Notes: a model not told the origin generated them from the sequence alone. 64,000 bases of DNA from Pelagibacterium sp. 26DY04 (GCF_031202305.1 NZ_CP101731.1:124001-188000), one strand, 5' to 3'; shown: positions 17,108 to 28,576, counted from the first letter of the stretch. Made by a program: numbers and translations.

Positions 17108-19168
17108 ATGAGCCAAGCCAAAGCGGCGAGCATCTTTGATGCCCGTATCCTTGTCCCTGCCCTGGGGGATGCAATCAGAAAACTCGATCCGCGAACCCTG
17201 GCGCGCAATCCGGTGATGTTCGTGGTCGCTGTGGTTTCGCTGCTGACCACCGTGCTGTTCCTCAAGGACATTCTCGGAGGTGGCGGCGATCCGGGCTTTT
17301 CGGCCCAGATCATCGTCTGGCTGTGGTTCACGGTCCTTTTCGCCAATTTTGCCGAGGCTGTGGCCGAGGGGCGCGGCAAGGCACAGGCCGACTCACTGCG
17401 CCAGACGCGCAGCGAGACCGAAGCCAAGCTTCTTAGCGCTCCCGACGCCGCGGACTACACCCGTATCCCGGGCGCCAGTCTCAAGCAGGGCGACATCGTG
17501 CTGGTCGAAGCGGGTGACATCATCCCTTCGGACGGCGAGGTGATCGAGGGCATCGCCTCGGTCAACGAGGCGGCGATCACCGGCGAATCCGCGCCCGTGC
17601 TCAGGGAATCGGGCGGCGACCGGTCGGCGGTGACCGGCGGCACGCAGGTTCTGTCGGACTGGATCAAGGTGCGCATTACCGCCGCCGCCGGCTCGACCTT
17701 CATCGACAGGATGATTTCGCTCGTCGAAGGCGCCGAGCGGCAGAAGACGCCCAATGAAATCGCCCTCAACGTGCTGCTGGCCGGCCTGACGCTGATCTTC
17801 GTGCTCGCGACCGCCACGATCCCGGCCTTTGCCGCCTATGCGGGCGGATCGATTCCGGTGATCGTGCTGGTGGCGCTGTTCGTGACGCTCATCCCCACCA
17901 CCATCGGCGCGCTGGTGTCGGCCATCGGCATTGCGGGCATGGACCGGCTCGTGCGCTTCAACGTGCTCGCCATGTCGGGCCGGGCGGTGGAGGCGGCGGG
18001 AGACGTCGATACGCTGCTCCTGGACAAGACCGGCACCATCACCCTGGGCAATCGCCAGGCCACCGAGTTCCGTCCGGTGGCCGGGGTGACCGAGGCGGAT
18101 CTGGCCGATGCGGCACAGCTTTCCTCCCTGGCCGATGAAACCCCCGAAGGACGCTCGGTCGTGGTCCTTGCCAAGGAGCGCTACGGCATAAGAGGCCGCG
18201 ACATGGCCAGCCTTCACGCCAGCTTCGTGCCCTTCACCGCCCAGACGCGGATGAGCGGGATCGACTTCGAAGGCGCCTCGATCCGCAAGGGAGCCGTCGA
18301 TGCGATCGTGAGATATCTCGATAGCCTCGGACAGTCGCATGCCCAGACAGCGGCGATCCGCGAGGTTCAGGCCATAGCTGGCGAGATCGCCAAGGCCGGG
18401 GGCACCCCGCTCGCCGTGATCCGCAACGGCAAGCCACTGGGCGTCATCGCGCTCAAGGATATCGTCAAGGGGGGCATCCGCGAACGCTTCGCGGAATTGC
18501 GGCGCATGGGCATCCGCACGGTGATGATCACCGGCGACAACCCAATGACCGCCGCCGCGATCGCCGCCGAAGCCGGGGTCGACGATTTCCTTGCCGAGGC
18601 CACTCCTGAAAACAAGCTCACCCTGATCCGCGAGGAACAGGCCAAGGGCAAGCTCGTCGCCATGTGCGGGGACGGCACCAATGACGCGCCGGCACTGGCC
18701 CAGGCCGATGTCGGCGTGGCGATGAACACCGGCACCGTGGCGGCCCGCGAGGCGGGCAACATGATCGATCTCGATTCCGACCCCACAAAGCTCATCGAGA
18801 TCGTGGAAATCGGCAAGCAATTGCTGATGACGCGCGGGGCGCTCACCACCTTCTCGATCTCCAACGACGTGGCCAAATATTTCGCGGTTCTGCCGGCGAT
18901 GTTCGTGGGGCTCTATCCGCAACTGGATGCGCTCAACATCATGGGCCTTTCCTCCCCGCAAAGCGCCATCCTTTCGGCCATCATCTTCAACGCGCTGATC
19001 ATCGTGGCGCTGATCCCGCTCTCGCTTCGCGGGGTCGCCTACCGGGCCGTGGGGGCCGGAGCCCTGCTGCGGCGCAATCTGCTCATCTTCGGGCTGGGCG
19101 GTCTCGTCGTGCCGTTCGCCGGCATAAAGCTCATCGACATGCTCGTTTCCGTCCTCGGCCTCGCCTGA
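17108..19168 (+). CDS. kdpB: Potassium-transporting P-type ATPase, catalytic subunit
   Basis: The 686-residue ATP-hydrolysing subunit of the high-affinity K+ pump KdpFABC. It has the KdpB N-terminus with ARNPVMFVV, the actuator motif TGES, the phosphorylated Asp in DKTGT (D306), [10 protein letters not shown] in the nucleotide domain, and the hinge [26 protein letters not shown] site precedes the ATG. In the usual kdpFABC order kdpA comes first; here kdpB directly follows kdpF and kdpA comes third. Confidence 0.97.
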   Translation: MSQAKAASIFDARILVPALGDAIRKLDPRTLARNPVMFVVAVVSLLTTVLFLKDILGGGGDPGFSAQIIVWLWFTVLFANFAEAVAEGRGKAQADSLRQTRSETEAKLLSAPDAADYTRIPGASLKQGDIVLVEAGDIIPSDGEVIEGIASVNEAAITGESAPVLRESGGDRSAVTGGTQVLSDWIKVRITAAAGSTFIDRMISLVEGAERQKTPNEIALNVLLAGLTLIFVLATATIPAFAAYAGGSIPVIVLVALFVTLIPTTIGALVSAIGIAGMDRLVRFNVLAMSGRAVEAAGDVDTLLLDKTGTITLGNRQATEFRPVAGVTEADLADAAQLSSLADETPEGRSVVVLAKERYGIRGRDMASLHASFVPFTAQTRMSGIDFEGASIRKGAVDAIVRYLDSLGQSHAQTAAIREVQAIAGEIAKAGGTPLAVIRNGKPLGVIALKDIVKGGIRERFAELRRMGIRTVMITGDNPMTAAAIAAEAGVDDFLAEATPENKLTLIREEQAKGKLVAMCGDGTNDAPALAQADVGVAMNTGTVAAREAGNMIDLDSDPTKLIEIVEIGKQLLMTRGALTTFSISNDVAKYFAVLPAMFVGLYPQLDALNIMGLSSPQSAILSAIIFNALIIVALIPLSLRGVAYRAVGAGALLRRNLLIFGLGGLVVPFAGIKLIDMLVSVLGLA

Positions 19169-19194
19169 GCGGAACAAGCCGGAGTTTTCCAACC

Positions 19195-20871
19195 ATGTCT
19201 TTCCATTCTCTCCTGTTTGCCGTCCTCATCATCGGTGGAACGGCCCTGCTGTCCTTCCCGCTCGGGCGCTACATGGCCTGGGCCATGGACCCTGCCGATG
19301 GGGGGCGGTCCGGCCAAATCACGCGCCTCTTCCAGGGGCTGGGCGGCCAAGCGGCCGAACGCTCGCAGGACTGGAAGCGCTATGCGCTTTCGCTGCTGGC
19401 GTTCAACGCGGTGATGTTTTTGGTGACCTTCGCCATCCTCGCCTTCCAGCAGGCCCTGCCGCTCAATCCCGACGGCAAGGGCGGGCTCGAAGCGAGCCTC
19501 ATCTTCAACACGGCGGCCTCGTTCACCACCAACACCAATCTCCAGCACTATTCGGGCGAAGTGTCGCTGAGCTATCTCAGCCAGCTTGCGGGCCTGATGT
19601 GGCTGCAATTCGTCTCGGCCGCCACGGGCATAGCGGCGCTTGCCGCGCTGGCGCGCGGGCTGGCCGGAAGGGGGCTGGGCAATTTCTTCGTCGACCTGCA
19701 GCGGGCCGCCTTCCTGGTCCTGTTTCCCGCCGCCTTCGTGCTGGCGGTCCTTCTCGCCCTGGGCGGAGTGCCCATGACGTTCGAGGGCGCCGTTACCGCG
19801 ACCACGCTCGAAGGCGTGCAGCAGACCATCGCGCGCGGCCCGGTCGCCGCTTTCGTCGCCATCAAGCAGCTCGGCTCCAATGGCGGTGGCTGGTTCGGAC
19901 CCAACAGCACGCATCCGCTGGAAAACCCCACCTTCTGGACCAATGGGTTGCAGATGATCGCGATCATCCTCATCCCCATGGCCTGCGTATGGATGTTCGG
20001 GCGGATCATCGGCCGCTTGCGCCATGCGGCGCTGCTGTTTTCGGTGATGATGGGGTTTATGGTGGTGCTGGCCGCCGGCGCGCTGGTGTTCGAAGCCGCG
20101 CCCACCCAGGCCTTTGCCGGCCTGCCGGTCGATGCATCGGTCGGCAATCTCGAAGGCAAGGAGATGCGTTTCGGGCCGGCGGGCGGTCCGCTCTGGTCGG
20201 TGCTCACCACCTCGACCTCGAACGGTTCGGTGGGGGCGATGCACGATAGCCTCAACCCGCTTTCGGGGCTCATCCCCATGATCGGCATGTGGCTCAACGA
20301 GACCTATGGCGGGGTCGGCGTGGGCATGATCAACATGTTCCTCTATATCGTTCTGGGCGTCTTCATCGCCGGCATGATGATCGGGCGCACGCCCGAATAT
20401 CTGGGCTGGCGGATCGAGGCGCGGGAGGTCAAGCTCGCGCTTTTCGCCCTCGTCTCGCAAAGCGCGCTGATCCTTATCGGCACGGCGGTCTTTGCGACGA
20501 CGCCCTGGGGGATTGGGAGCCTCAACAATACCGGCCCGCACGGGTTCAGCGAGATTCTTTACGAGTTCACCTCGGCGGCCGCCAATAACGGTTCGGGTTT
20601 CGAGGGGCTCGCGGACAATACCGTGCCCTGGAACGTCGCGACGGCAATCGTGATGCTTTTCGCCCGCTTCATTCCCATCATCCTGCCGCTGGCCATCGTG
20701 GGCTCGCTCGCCGCCAAGCGCCGCAGCACCGAATCGAGCGGCACGCTGAGCGTGGAGGGCGGAACCTTCGCCACCCTGCTTGGGGCCGTGGTGGTGGTTT
20801 TGGGCGCCCTCACCTTCCTTCCGGCGGCGACCCTGGGGCCGATCGCCGAACATCTGATCTTCATCGATTGA
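19195..20871 (+). CDS. kdpA: Potassium-transporting ATPase, K+ channel-like subunit
   Basis: The 558-residue membrane subunit that binds and conducts K+. The four selectivity-filter loops are visible: TTNTNLQHY, GSNGGGWFGPNS, TSTSNGSVG and ANNGSGFEGL, spaced across about ten membrane helices. Length is normal for KdpA. It starts 26 bases after kdpB and ends 14 bases before the kdpC start. Confidence 0.97.
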   Translation: MSFHSLLFAVLIIGGTALLSFPLGRYMAWAMDPADGGRSGQITRLFQGLGGQAAERSQDWKRYALSLLAFNAVMFLVTFAILAFQQALPLNPDGKGGLEASLIFNTAASFTTNTNLQHYSGEVSLSYLSQLAGLMWLQFVSAATGIAALAALARGLAGRGLGNFFVDLQRAAFLVLFPAAFVLAVLLALGGVPMTFEGAVTATTLEGVQQTIARGPVAAFVAIKQLGSNGGGWFGPNSTHPLENPTFWTNGLQMIAIILIPMACVWMFGRIIGRLRHAALLFSVMMGFMVVLAAGALVFEAAPTQAFAGLPVDASVGNLEGKEMRFGPAGGPLWSVLTTSTSNGSVGAMHDSLNPLSGLIPMIGMWLNETYGGVGVGMINMFLYIVLGVFIAGMMIGRTPEYLGWRIEAREVKLALFALVSQSALILIGTAVFATTPWGIGSLNNTGPHGFSEILYEFTSAAANNGSGFEGLADNTVPWNVATAIVMLFARFIPIILPLAIVGSLAAKRRSTESSGTLSVEGGTFATLLGAVVVVLGALTFLPAATLGPIAEHLIFID

Positions 20872-20885
20872 GTGGGAGAACGACA

Positions 20886-21437
20886 ATGCACGCCTTTTTG
20901 GCAAGTCTGCGCGTCGCGGCCGCAACCATGGTGGTCTGCGTCGGCGTCTATACGAGCGCGGTCTGGGCGCTGGCCCAGGGGGTGGCGCCGGACGCCGCCA
21001 ACGGTTCGCTGATCGTTGCCGAGGACGGCACGGTGATCGGCAGCCGGCAGGTGGCGCAGGGCTTCACCGAGCCGGGCTATTTCTGGCCGCGCCCATCGGC
21101 GGTCGACTACAACGGCGCGGGCGCCGGCGGCAGCAACAAATCGCCGGCCAGCGCGGACCTCGCCGACCGCGCGGCGCAAACGGTGACCGAGCATGGCGCG
21201 GCCACCGACCGGCCGTTGCCGGCCGATCTCGCCGCTGCGTCCGGTTCGGGGCTCGACCCCCATATCTCGGAAGCGGGCGCGCGCTATCAGGTGGCCCGTA
21301 TCGCCGCGGCGCGCGATATCGATCCGGCAGGGATCGAACGGTTGATCGATATCGCGGCCTTTGCAGCGGGCGGTATCTTGAGCCAAGATCGCATCGTCAA
21401 CGTGTTAGAGCTCAACCTGGCGCTCGACGCGCTTTGA
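20886..21437 (+). CDS. kdpC: Potassium-transporting ATPase, KdpC subunit
   Basis: A 183-residue subunit with one N-terminal helix (about residues 9-30) and the periplasmic KdpC domain, including FTEPGYFWPRPSAVDYN, GGSNKSPAS and DPHISEAGARYQ. KdpC stabilises the pump and increases its affinity. The ATG at 20886 follows a gggaga site; a TTG at 20868 is less likely because it lies inside the kdpA stop region. Confidence 0.96.
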   Translation: MHAFLASLRVAAATMVVCVGVYTSAVWALAQGVAPDAANGSLIVAEDGTVIGSRQVAQGFTEPGYFWPRPSAVDYNGAGAGGSNKSPASADLADRAAQTVTEHGAATDRPLPADLAAASGSGLDPHISEAGARYQVARIAAARDIDPAGIERLIDIAAFAAGGILSQDRIVNVLELNLALDAL

Positions 21438-21482
21438 CCTGCGCGGCGGTCCGGACGGCCGCCGTGACCCCATGGAGCGGCA

Positions 21483-24170
21483 ATGACGCCAGAGGATTTG
21501 AACGCCGATTCCCGGCCCTCCCCCGAGGCGCTGCTCGATCAGGCGCAGCGTGAAACGCGCGGGCGGCTGAAGATCTTCCTCGGCGCGGCGCCGGGGGTGG
21601 GCAAGACCTACGAGATGCTGATCTCGGGCCGGGCGCGCAAGGATGAGGGCATCGACGTGGTGATCGGCGTCGTCGAGAGTCACGGACGCGAAGAGACCCA
21701 GGCCCTGATCGAGGGGCTGGAGACCATTCCGCGGCGCCGGATCGACTATCGCGGACAGCAGCTCGAGGAGATGGACCTCGACGCGGTGCTCGCCCGGCGT
21801 CCCCAGCTCGTGCTCGTTGACGAGCTCGCGCACACCAACGCGCCGGGAAGCCGACATCCCAAGCGTCACCTCGACGTTCTCGACATCCTCGAACAGGGGA
21901 TCGACGTCTATACCACGCTCAACGTCCAGCACATCGAAAGCCTCAACGACGTGGTGGCCCAGATCACCGGCGTGCGGGTGCGTGAAACGGTGCCGGACAT
22001 GGTCATCGACAGGGCCGACGACGTCGAGATCATCGACATCACCCCCGAAGACCTCATCAAGCGATTACACGAGGGCAAGGTCTACCTGCCCGAGACGGCG
22101 CGGCGGGCGATTGGCAGTTATTTTTCGCCCGGTAACCTGACGGCGCTGCGCGAACTGGCGCTGAGGCGCACCGCGCAGCGGGTGGATCAGCAATTGGTCA
22201 GCCATATGCAGGCCAACGCCATAAGCGGCCCCTGGGCGGCGGGCGAGCGGGTTCTGGTGTGCATCGACCAGAACGCATCGGCGGCCGCGCTGATCCGCTA
22301 TGGCAAACGGCAGGCCGACCGGCTGCGCGCGCCCTGGTCCGTTCTCCACGTCGAAACCGCCGATTCCCTGCATCTGCCGGAAAAGGACAAGGATCGCATA
22401 GCGGCCAATCTGCGGCTGGCCCAGCAGCTCGGCGGCGTGCCCATGACCCTGCCGGGGCGGGACATCGCCCGCGAAATCCTGCGCCAGGCCTACCAGACCA
22501 ACGTCACCCATATCGTTGTCGGCCGCTCGACACGACCTCGGTGGCGCGAGCTCATGGGGGGCTCGGTGCCCTCCGATCTTATCCGCCATGCGGGCGATAT
22601 CAGCGTCCATGTGGTCTCGGGGCGCGAGCCGGCCGGCAGCAATGGCCGGCTGGTCGCGCCGGCCGAACCGTCCCGCTTCCGTATTCAGCCTTATCTCTTG
22701 AGCATCGTTTATGTCGGATTGGCCTCGGGCTTTGGCATGCTGCTCTCGCGCGCCCTCGACGTGCGCAATATCGCGCTCGCCTTCTTGATGGCGGTTCTGG
22801 CGTCGGCGGCAACCTCCGGGCTGGGGCCGGCGCTGTTTGCTTCGGTGGCCGGAGCGCTGGCCTTCAACTTCCTGTTCCTCGACCCGCGCCATACCTTCAC
22901 GATCAGCGATGCCGAGGGGGTGGTCGCGCTGGCGTTTTTCTTCGGCGCCGCCGTCATCACCTCCAACCTCACCGCACGCGTCCACCGCCAGGCCGCCGCG
23001 GCGCGCCAGCGGGCGCGCACCACCGAAGACCTTTATATCTTCGCCCGCAAGCTCGCTGCCGCCGGAACGCTCGATGACGTGCTCTGGGCCACCGCGCATC
23101 AGATGGCGGCGATGCTCAAGCTTCGCGTGGTGATCCTTTTGCCCGAGGGCCGCACCGTTTCGGTGCGCGCCGGCTATCCGCCCGACGATACGCTGGTCGA
23201 GGCCGATATCGCCGCCGCCCATTGGGCCTGGGAGCACAACCGCCCGGCCGGGCGAGGCGCCGATACGCTTCCGGGCGCCAAACGGCTCTATCTCCCCTTG
23301 CGGACCGGGCGGGCGGCCATCGGCGTGGTGGGACTGGACAGCGACAAGGATGGCCCGCTCCTCACCCCCGAGCAGCAGCGGCTCTTCGATGCGCTCGCCG
23401 ATCAGGCCGCACTGGCCATCGAGCGCATCCAACTCGTCGCCGATGTCGATAGCGCCAGGCTCGCCGCCGAGGCCGACAAATTGCGCTCGGCCCTGCTCAC
23501 CTCGATCTCCCACGATCTCAAGACGCCGCTTTCGGCCATATTGGGCGCCGCCGAGACGCTGCGCGATTATGGGCCGGCCGTTTCTGGCGCCGACCGGGAG
23601 GAGCTGTTGGCTACCGTGGTTGAGGAATCCGAAAGGCTCAACCGCTTCATCGCCAATCTCCTCGACATGACGCGCATCGAATCGGGGGCGGCCGAGCCTG
23701 CCATGTCCGCTCACTATCTCGACGAGATCGTCGATGCCGCCTTGCGCCGGGCAGCAAAAATCCTGGCGCGGCACAAGGTGCAAGCCGATATTCCGGCGAA
23801 CATGGCTGCCTTAACGCTCGATCCGGTGCTGTTCGAGCAGGTGCTGTTCAACCTTTTCGACAATGCGGCCAAATACGCCCCAGTCGGCAGCACCATTACC
23901 ATAGGCGCGGCGACCGAGGGCGCCTGGGCGGTCATCACCATTCGCGACGAAGGCCCCGGCATCCCGGAAGGCGATCTCGACCGCATTTTCGACAGCTTCT
24001 ATCGCGTGCGGAAATCGGACAGCGTACAAGCGGGAACGGGGCTCGGTCTTTCCATCTGCAAGGGGTTCGTCGAAGCCATGGGCGGTACGATCAACGCGGC
24101 CAACAGGACCGACCGATCCGGCGCGATCTTTACCATCCGGCTGCCCATCGCCCGGGAGACGGAGCAATGA
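21483..24170 (+). CDS. kdpD: Sensor histidine kinase KdpD
   Basis: An 895-residue K+/turgor-sensing kinase. Domains in order: KdpD N-terminal nucleotide-binding domain (Walker A GAAPGVGKTYE, residues about 35-45), a universal-stress-like domain (about 250-375), four closely packed membrane helices (about 400-500), a GAF domain, the HisKA dimerisation helix with phospho-acceptor H677 in SISHDLKTP, and the HATPase domain ending GTGLGLSICKGF. The stop overlaps kdpE by four bases. The cognate targets are the kdp genes directly upstream. Confidence 0.96.
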   Translation: MTPEDLNADSRPSPEALLDQAQRETRGRLKIFLGAAPGVGKTYEMLISGRARKDEGIDVVIGVVESHGREETQALIEGLETIPRRRIDYRGQQLEEMDLDAVLARRPQLVLVDELAHTNAPGSRHPKRHLDVLDILEQGIDVYTTLNVQHIESLNDVVAQITGVRVRETVPDMVIDRADDVEIIDITPEDLIKRLHEGKVYLPETARRAIGSYFSPGNLTALRELALRRTAQRVDQQLVSHMQANAISGPWAAGERVLVCIDQNASAAALIRYGKRQADRLRAPWSVLHVETADSLHLPEKDKDRIAANLRLAQQLGGVPMTLPGRDIAREILRQAYQTNVTHIVVGRSTRPRWRELMGGSVPSDLIRHAGDISVHVVSGREPAGSNGRLVAPAEPSRFRIQPYLLSIVYVGLASGFGMLLSRALDVRNIALAFLMAVLASAATSGLGPALFASVAGALAFNFLFLDPRHTFTISDAEGVVALAFFFGAAVITSNLTARVHRQAAAARQRARTTEDLYIFARKLAAAGTLDDVLWATAHQMAAMLKLRVVILLPEGRTVSVRAGYPPDDTLVEADIAAAHWAWEHNRPAGRGADTLPGAKRLYLPLRTGRAAIGVVGLDSDKDGPLLTPEQQRLFDALADQAALAIERIQLVADVDSARLAAEADKLRSALLTSISHDLKTPLSAILGAAETLRDYGPAVSGADREELLATVVEESERLNRFIANLLDMTRIESGAAEPAMSAHYLDEIVDAALRRAAKILARHKVQADIPANMAALTLDPVLFEQVLFNLFDNAAKYAPVGSTITIGAATEGAWAVITIRDEGPGIPEGDLDRIFDSFYRVRKSDSVQAGTGLGLSICKGFVEAMGGTINAANRTDRSGAIFTIRLPIARETEQ

Positions 24171-24859
24171 CGGGCTCGGCCGGCAAGGTTCTCGTCATCG
24201 ACGACGAGCCGCCCATCCGCAAACTGCTCAGGGTCGGCCTGGGCGCGGAGGGCTATTCGGTCATCGAGGCGCCCAACGGCCGTGACGGCATGGAAAAGCT
24301 CGCTTCCGAGGCACCCGATATCGTCATCCTCGATCTCGGTCTGCCCGATATCTCCGGGCTCGATCTTCTCGCGCGCTGGCGTGCGGCTTCGATCACCCAA
24401 CCCATCCTGATCCTCTCGAGCCGCACCGACGAGGGGGGAATCGTCGAGGCGCTCGATCTGGGCGCCGACGATTACGTGACAAAGCCCTTCGGCATCAAGG
24501 AACTCGTGGCGCGCATGCGCGTCGCCCTGCGGCACAAATTGCAGCAGCAGGGCGAGCACCCGATCTACAAGGCGGGCGATCTCACGATCGATCTGGTCAA
24601 GAGGCTGGTAAGGATGGGCGAGGAGGACGTCCGGCTTTCGCCCAAGGAATACGATATCCTGCGCATCCTGGTGCAGCATGCCGGCAAGGTCATCACCCAC
24701 CGCCATTTGCTGAACGAAATCTGGGACGGCACCACCGACGTGCAATATCTGCGCGTCTATGTCCGGCAGTTGCGCCAGAAACTCGAGCCCTCGCCCGACG
24801 CCCCGCAATACATCACGACCGAACCCGGCGTGGGCTACCGCATGCGCGAGCCCGACTGA
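24167..24859 (+). CDS. kdpE: Response regulator KdpE
   Basis: A 230-residue OmpR-type regulator. The receiver domain has the acidic pair in VIDDEPP, phospho-acceptor D56 in ILDLGLPD, and K in VTKPF. The C-terminal winged helix ends YITTEPGVGYRMREPD. It would activate kdp transcription when phosphorylated by KdpD. Its 3' end overlaps the end of the convergent glycosidase gene by 25 bases. Confidence 0.96.
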   Translation: MTGSAGKVLVIDDEPPIRKLLRVGLGAEGYSVIEAPNGRDGMEKLASEAPDIVILDLGLPDISGLDLLARWRAASITQPILILSSRTDEGGIVEALDLGADDYVTKPFGIKELVARMRVALRHKLQQQGEHPIYKAGDLTIDLVKRLVRMGEEDVRLSPKEYDILRILVQHAGKVITHRHLLNEIWDGTTDVQYLRVYVRQLRQKLEPSPDAPQYITTEPGVGYRMREPD

Positions 24860-25779
24860 CCGGACATGACCAGCGTCTCGTTCAGGCTCTGCCGCGGCGC
24901 GTAGCGCTCGATCATCTGTTTGCAGAATTCGGCGAATTCCTCTGGCACCTGCGGGGCGCTCGTGTGGTGGGGTTCGATGCCGCGGTGTTCGGGCGTAAAA
25001 CAGAAGGTGACGGTCACGTCGAAATCCTCGAGCGCCTGCATCTGCCTGTCGAACCAATCGAGCGCATTGGGCCGGAAGCTGTCGGCCCAGGATAGGCCGG
25101 TGCGCAGATAGGTGACGCCCAGGCGCTTCATCCAGGCCACCGCATCGTCGAGCCGGTGATCCTCGAAATGGAACCACTGGACCAGCCCCATCTCGGGAGT
25201 ATGCTTGGCGAATTCCTCCAGCGCCGGCTTGGGGCTGCCATCCTCGCGCAGCAGGCCCATGTAGAAATGCCGGTAATAGGACGAGCCTTCAGCTTCCCGG
25301 TGACGGGTGGTTGCGCCCCAGGCGCTGGGAAGATCATAAAGGCTGTACCACTGGATGCGCCTGGACCTGCCCTTGATGAGTTCGGCGGTGCGCTTCAACC
25401 CCCAAAGCTGCACCTCCTCGGCCCCGAAGGTGGAAACCCCCACTTCGCTCACCCAGATCGGCAGGTCGGTGACGGCCCGGATCTCGTCGATCTTGGCCGG
25501 CCATTCATCGATCTGCCAGAGATTCCAATCGAGGGGAAATCCATGCACCGCGACCGCATCGACGCGGTCGAGAACGCCATAACCCTTCATCTTGTTGAGA
25601 AAGCCCGGGTCGATGGGCGACATCCCGCCGAGCACCTTCGTCACATCCGGGTTGGCCGCGGCGATGGCATCGGCGGCCAGATTGGCCATATGGCCGAATT
25701 TTTCCCATTCGGGATCGATTTCGGGGTCCCAGTGGGACTTGTTGTTGGGCTCGTTCCAGATCATTGCCGCTTCGATCAT
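24835..25779 (-). CDS. Clan GH-A type glycoside hydrolase, apparently circularly permuted
   Basis: A 314-residue cytoplasmic protein with no signal peptide. The clan GH-A acid/base motif WNEPN is at residues 8-12 (E10), unusually close to the start. The probable nucleophile is E112 in PIWVSEVGVSTFG. After the segment resembling the barrel's last strand, the C-terminal third (about 200-295) reads like the first half of a GH39/GH5-type barrel: GLVQWFHFEDHRLDD, LGVTYLRTGLSWADSF and VTVTFCFTPEHRG. The N-terminus is real, because an in-frame stop lies two codons upstream of the ATG and a GGAG site precedes it. It is the last gene of a trio with an inositol-phosphate synthase and a phosphatase. The substrate is unknown. 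Confidence 0.72.
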   Translation of the reverse strand: MIEAAMIWNEPNNKSHWDPEIDPEWEKFGHMANLAADAIAAANPDVTKVLGGMSPIDPGFLNKMKGYGVLDRVDAVAVHGFPLDWNLWQIDEWPAKIDEIRAVTDLPIWVSEVGVSTFGAEEVQLWGLKRTAELIKGRSRRIQWYSLYDLPSAWGATTRHREAEGSSYYRHFYMGLLREDGSPKPALEEFAKHTPEMGLVQWFHFEDHRLDDAVAWMKRLGVTYLRTGLSWADSFRPNALDWFDRQMQALEDFDVTVTFCFTPEHRGIEPHHTSAPQVPEEFAEFCKQMIERYAPRQSLNETLVMSGQSGSRMR

Positions 25780-25782
25780 GCG

Positions 25783-26411
25783 CTAGCTCCCTTGGCCGGG
25801 TTTCTCGGTTTGGGTTTGGGAAACGGTTTCATTGAGCGTCAGCAGCTTTGCCCCCCAGTCGCCGACAACGATGGTGGTGAGGGACGCCGGGTCGATGTCA
25901 AAGCGCGGCCAGGCATCGATCGGCAGGCCAAGCACATGGGTGACCACCGCCTTGATGACGTCGCCATGGCTGATGAGTACGACAGCGCCGCCGGTGTGCC
26001 GAGCGTCAAGCTCCTCGATAAGACCGAGCACCCGCCGCTGCACGTCGAGCATGGTTTCTCCCCCCGGCGCGCGCGTGAGGCTGCGGGCCGTATTCCATTT
26101 CCGCCAGAGCGGATCGGCATCAAGGGTCTCCAAAGCCTTGCCCGACCAGGTGCCGAAATCGACTTCGTCGAGCGCATCGGTGGTTTGCACCGCCATGCCG
26201 CCGCAAGCCTCGGCCACCGCGTCGGCGGTTTGCCGGGTACGCTCGCGCGGGCTGGCGAGGATTGCGTCGAACCGTTCTCGTGCCATGCGCTGCCCCAGAC
26301 GCTTCGCCTGGGCGCGGCCGGCTTCGCCCAGATGCACGCCCGCCGAGCGCCCGGCCAGAACGCTGCCGACAGTGTCATGGGCCGCATGGCGGAGCAGAAA
26401 GAAAGTGGTGG

Positions 26412-26415
<4 letters not shown>
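25783..26415 (-). CDS. Histidine phosphatase family protein
   Basis: A 210-residue phosphoglycerate-mutase-like phosphatase. The phospho-acceptor His is H10 in LLRHAAHD (Ala replaces the Gly of the usual RHG), with the partner segment [11 protein letters not shown], the Glu in [11 protein letters not shown], and the second His in LISHGD. I start it at GTG 26415, which overlaps the preceding gene's stop as GTGA and sits where the family begins; the longer open frame upstream is a shadow. Being coupled to inositol-phosphate synthase, it may dephosphorylate an inositol or sugar phosphate, but this is inference. Confidence 0.85.
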
Positions 26416-27515
<1,100 letters not shown>

Positions 27516-27643
27516 TTGTACCCTCCAGCCTGGCATCTCCCTTTCGCAACGGGACCTGCCGGTTTTGGTTCCTGATCGATACCGGGGAGGATGGGCTGCG
27601 CGCCGATTGGGGCCGACGATCAGCGTGAGTGCTGACTAACCCC

Positions 27644-28576
27644 TCACTGCAGCAGGCTTTGAGCATTGGCCGAATCGGTGAGCAGCACGGTTGCCAGCCC
27701 CTGCTTCAGCACTGCCCGCACGATATCGATCTTATGGCTGCCGCCACCCGCGACCACGCGGTGCCGGATGCGTGCGAAATCGGCAAGTTCGGGCGAGAGC
27801 ACCTGGGCGTTGATGGGGTGGTCTATGGGGATACCGCGCTCATCGAGATATCGGCCCGCGATATCGCCCACAGCGCCATGGGCGAGGAGATCGGTGGCGG
27901 TTACCCCTTCGGGCAGGCCGTAGCGCACCTGCAGGGAGCGATCGGAAACGTCGCCAACGCTGAGATAGGCCAGGTCGACATTGCAGATCGTATCGAATGT
28001 GCGCCGAAACACCGTCTGGGAGATGATTGCCTCCCGGGATTCTGCCGATTCCGCATAGATGGGGGCAACAAGATATTGGCAGCGCCCGGAGAACACCTGA
28101 GCAAAACCACGAACAATCTCGAAGGTATTGATCTCCGAGCCGTGCGTCAGCCCGCCCATCATGGAATGGACCTCCATATGTGGCCGATTCACCGGGGTCA
28201 TGAAGTGCACGGTCTCGCGCAGGGTCGTTCCCCAACCGACGCCAAGTGATCCGATATCGTGCGTGACGATGAACCTGTCGAACCAATTCGCTGCCGCACG
28301 GCCCAGGATGGTGTGGAGCTGACGGGTATCGTCCGGCGTAGGGACGACGATGGCGCCCTCGAGACCAAAGCGCTCGCAAAGCCGGCTCTCGAGCGCGGCG
28401 CATTCGGCGAGAATTCCATTGAAGGAGATCGTCACCACCCGATCGCGGAGCGCAGTGGCCAGCATTTCATTGACGCGGCGGCGGGTGAGATTGAGCCGGT
28501 CCGCGATCTGCGCCTGGGTAAGTCCCTCCATGTGATAGAGCCACGCAGCCCGCGCCATGAGGTCGTTCTGGTCCAT
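27644..28576 (-). CDS. SorC/DeoR-type sugar-binding transcriptional regulator
   Basis: A 310-residue regulator with an N-terminal helix-turn-helix (AAWLYHMEGLTQAQIADRLN, then LTRRRVNEML) and a C-terminal sugar-phosphate-binding domain of the SorC type (GVGWGTTLRETV, HGSEINTFEIV, GDVSDRSLQ, VVAGGGSHKIDIVRAVL). It is divergent from the ugp-type cluster and the shared gap holds two direct repeats, so it probably controls that cluster, with a phosphorylated glycerol or sugar as inducer. I chose ATG 28576; the frame extends 14 codons further but without the family sequence. Confidence 0.88.
   Translation of the reverse strand: MDQNDLMARAAWLYHMEGLTQAQIADRLNLTRRRVNEMLATALRDRVVTISFNGILAECAALESRLCERFGLEGAIVVPTPDDTRQLHTILGRAAANWFDRFIVTHDIGSLGVGWGTTLRETVHFMTPVNRPHMEVHSMMGGLTHGSEINTFEIVRGFAQVFSGRCQYLVAPIYAESAESREAIISQTVFRRTFDTICNVDLAYLSVGDVSDRSLQVRYGLPEGVTATDLLAHGAVGDIAGRYLDERGIPIDHPINAQVLSPELADFARIRHRVVAGGGSHKIDIVRAVLKQGLATVLLTDSANAQSLLQ

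Noticed and set aside
17393..19192. A 599-codon minus-strand frame opposite kdpB
   Set aside because: Rich in His, Gly, Arg and Asp as expected from the reverse of a GC-rich gene; kdpB is unmistakable on the other strand.
22065..23783. A 572-codon minus-strand frame opposite kdpD
   Set aside because: Antisense shadow with no recognisable motif; the kdpD domains are intact on the plus strand.
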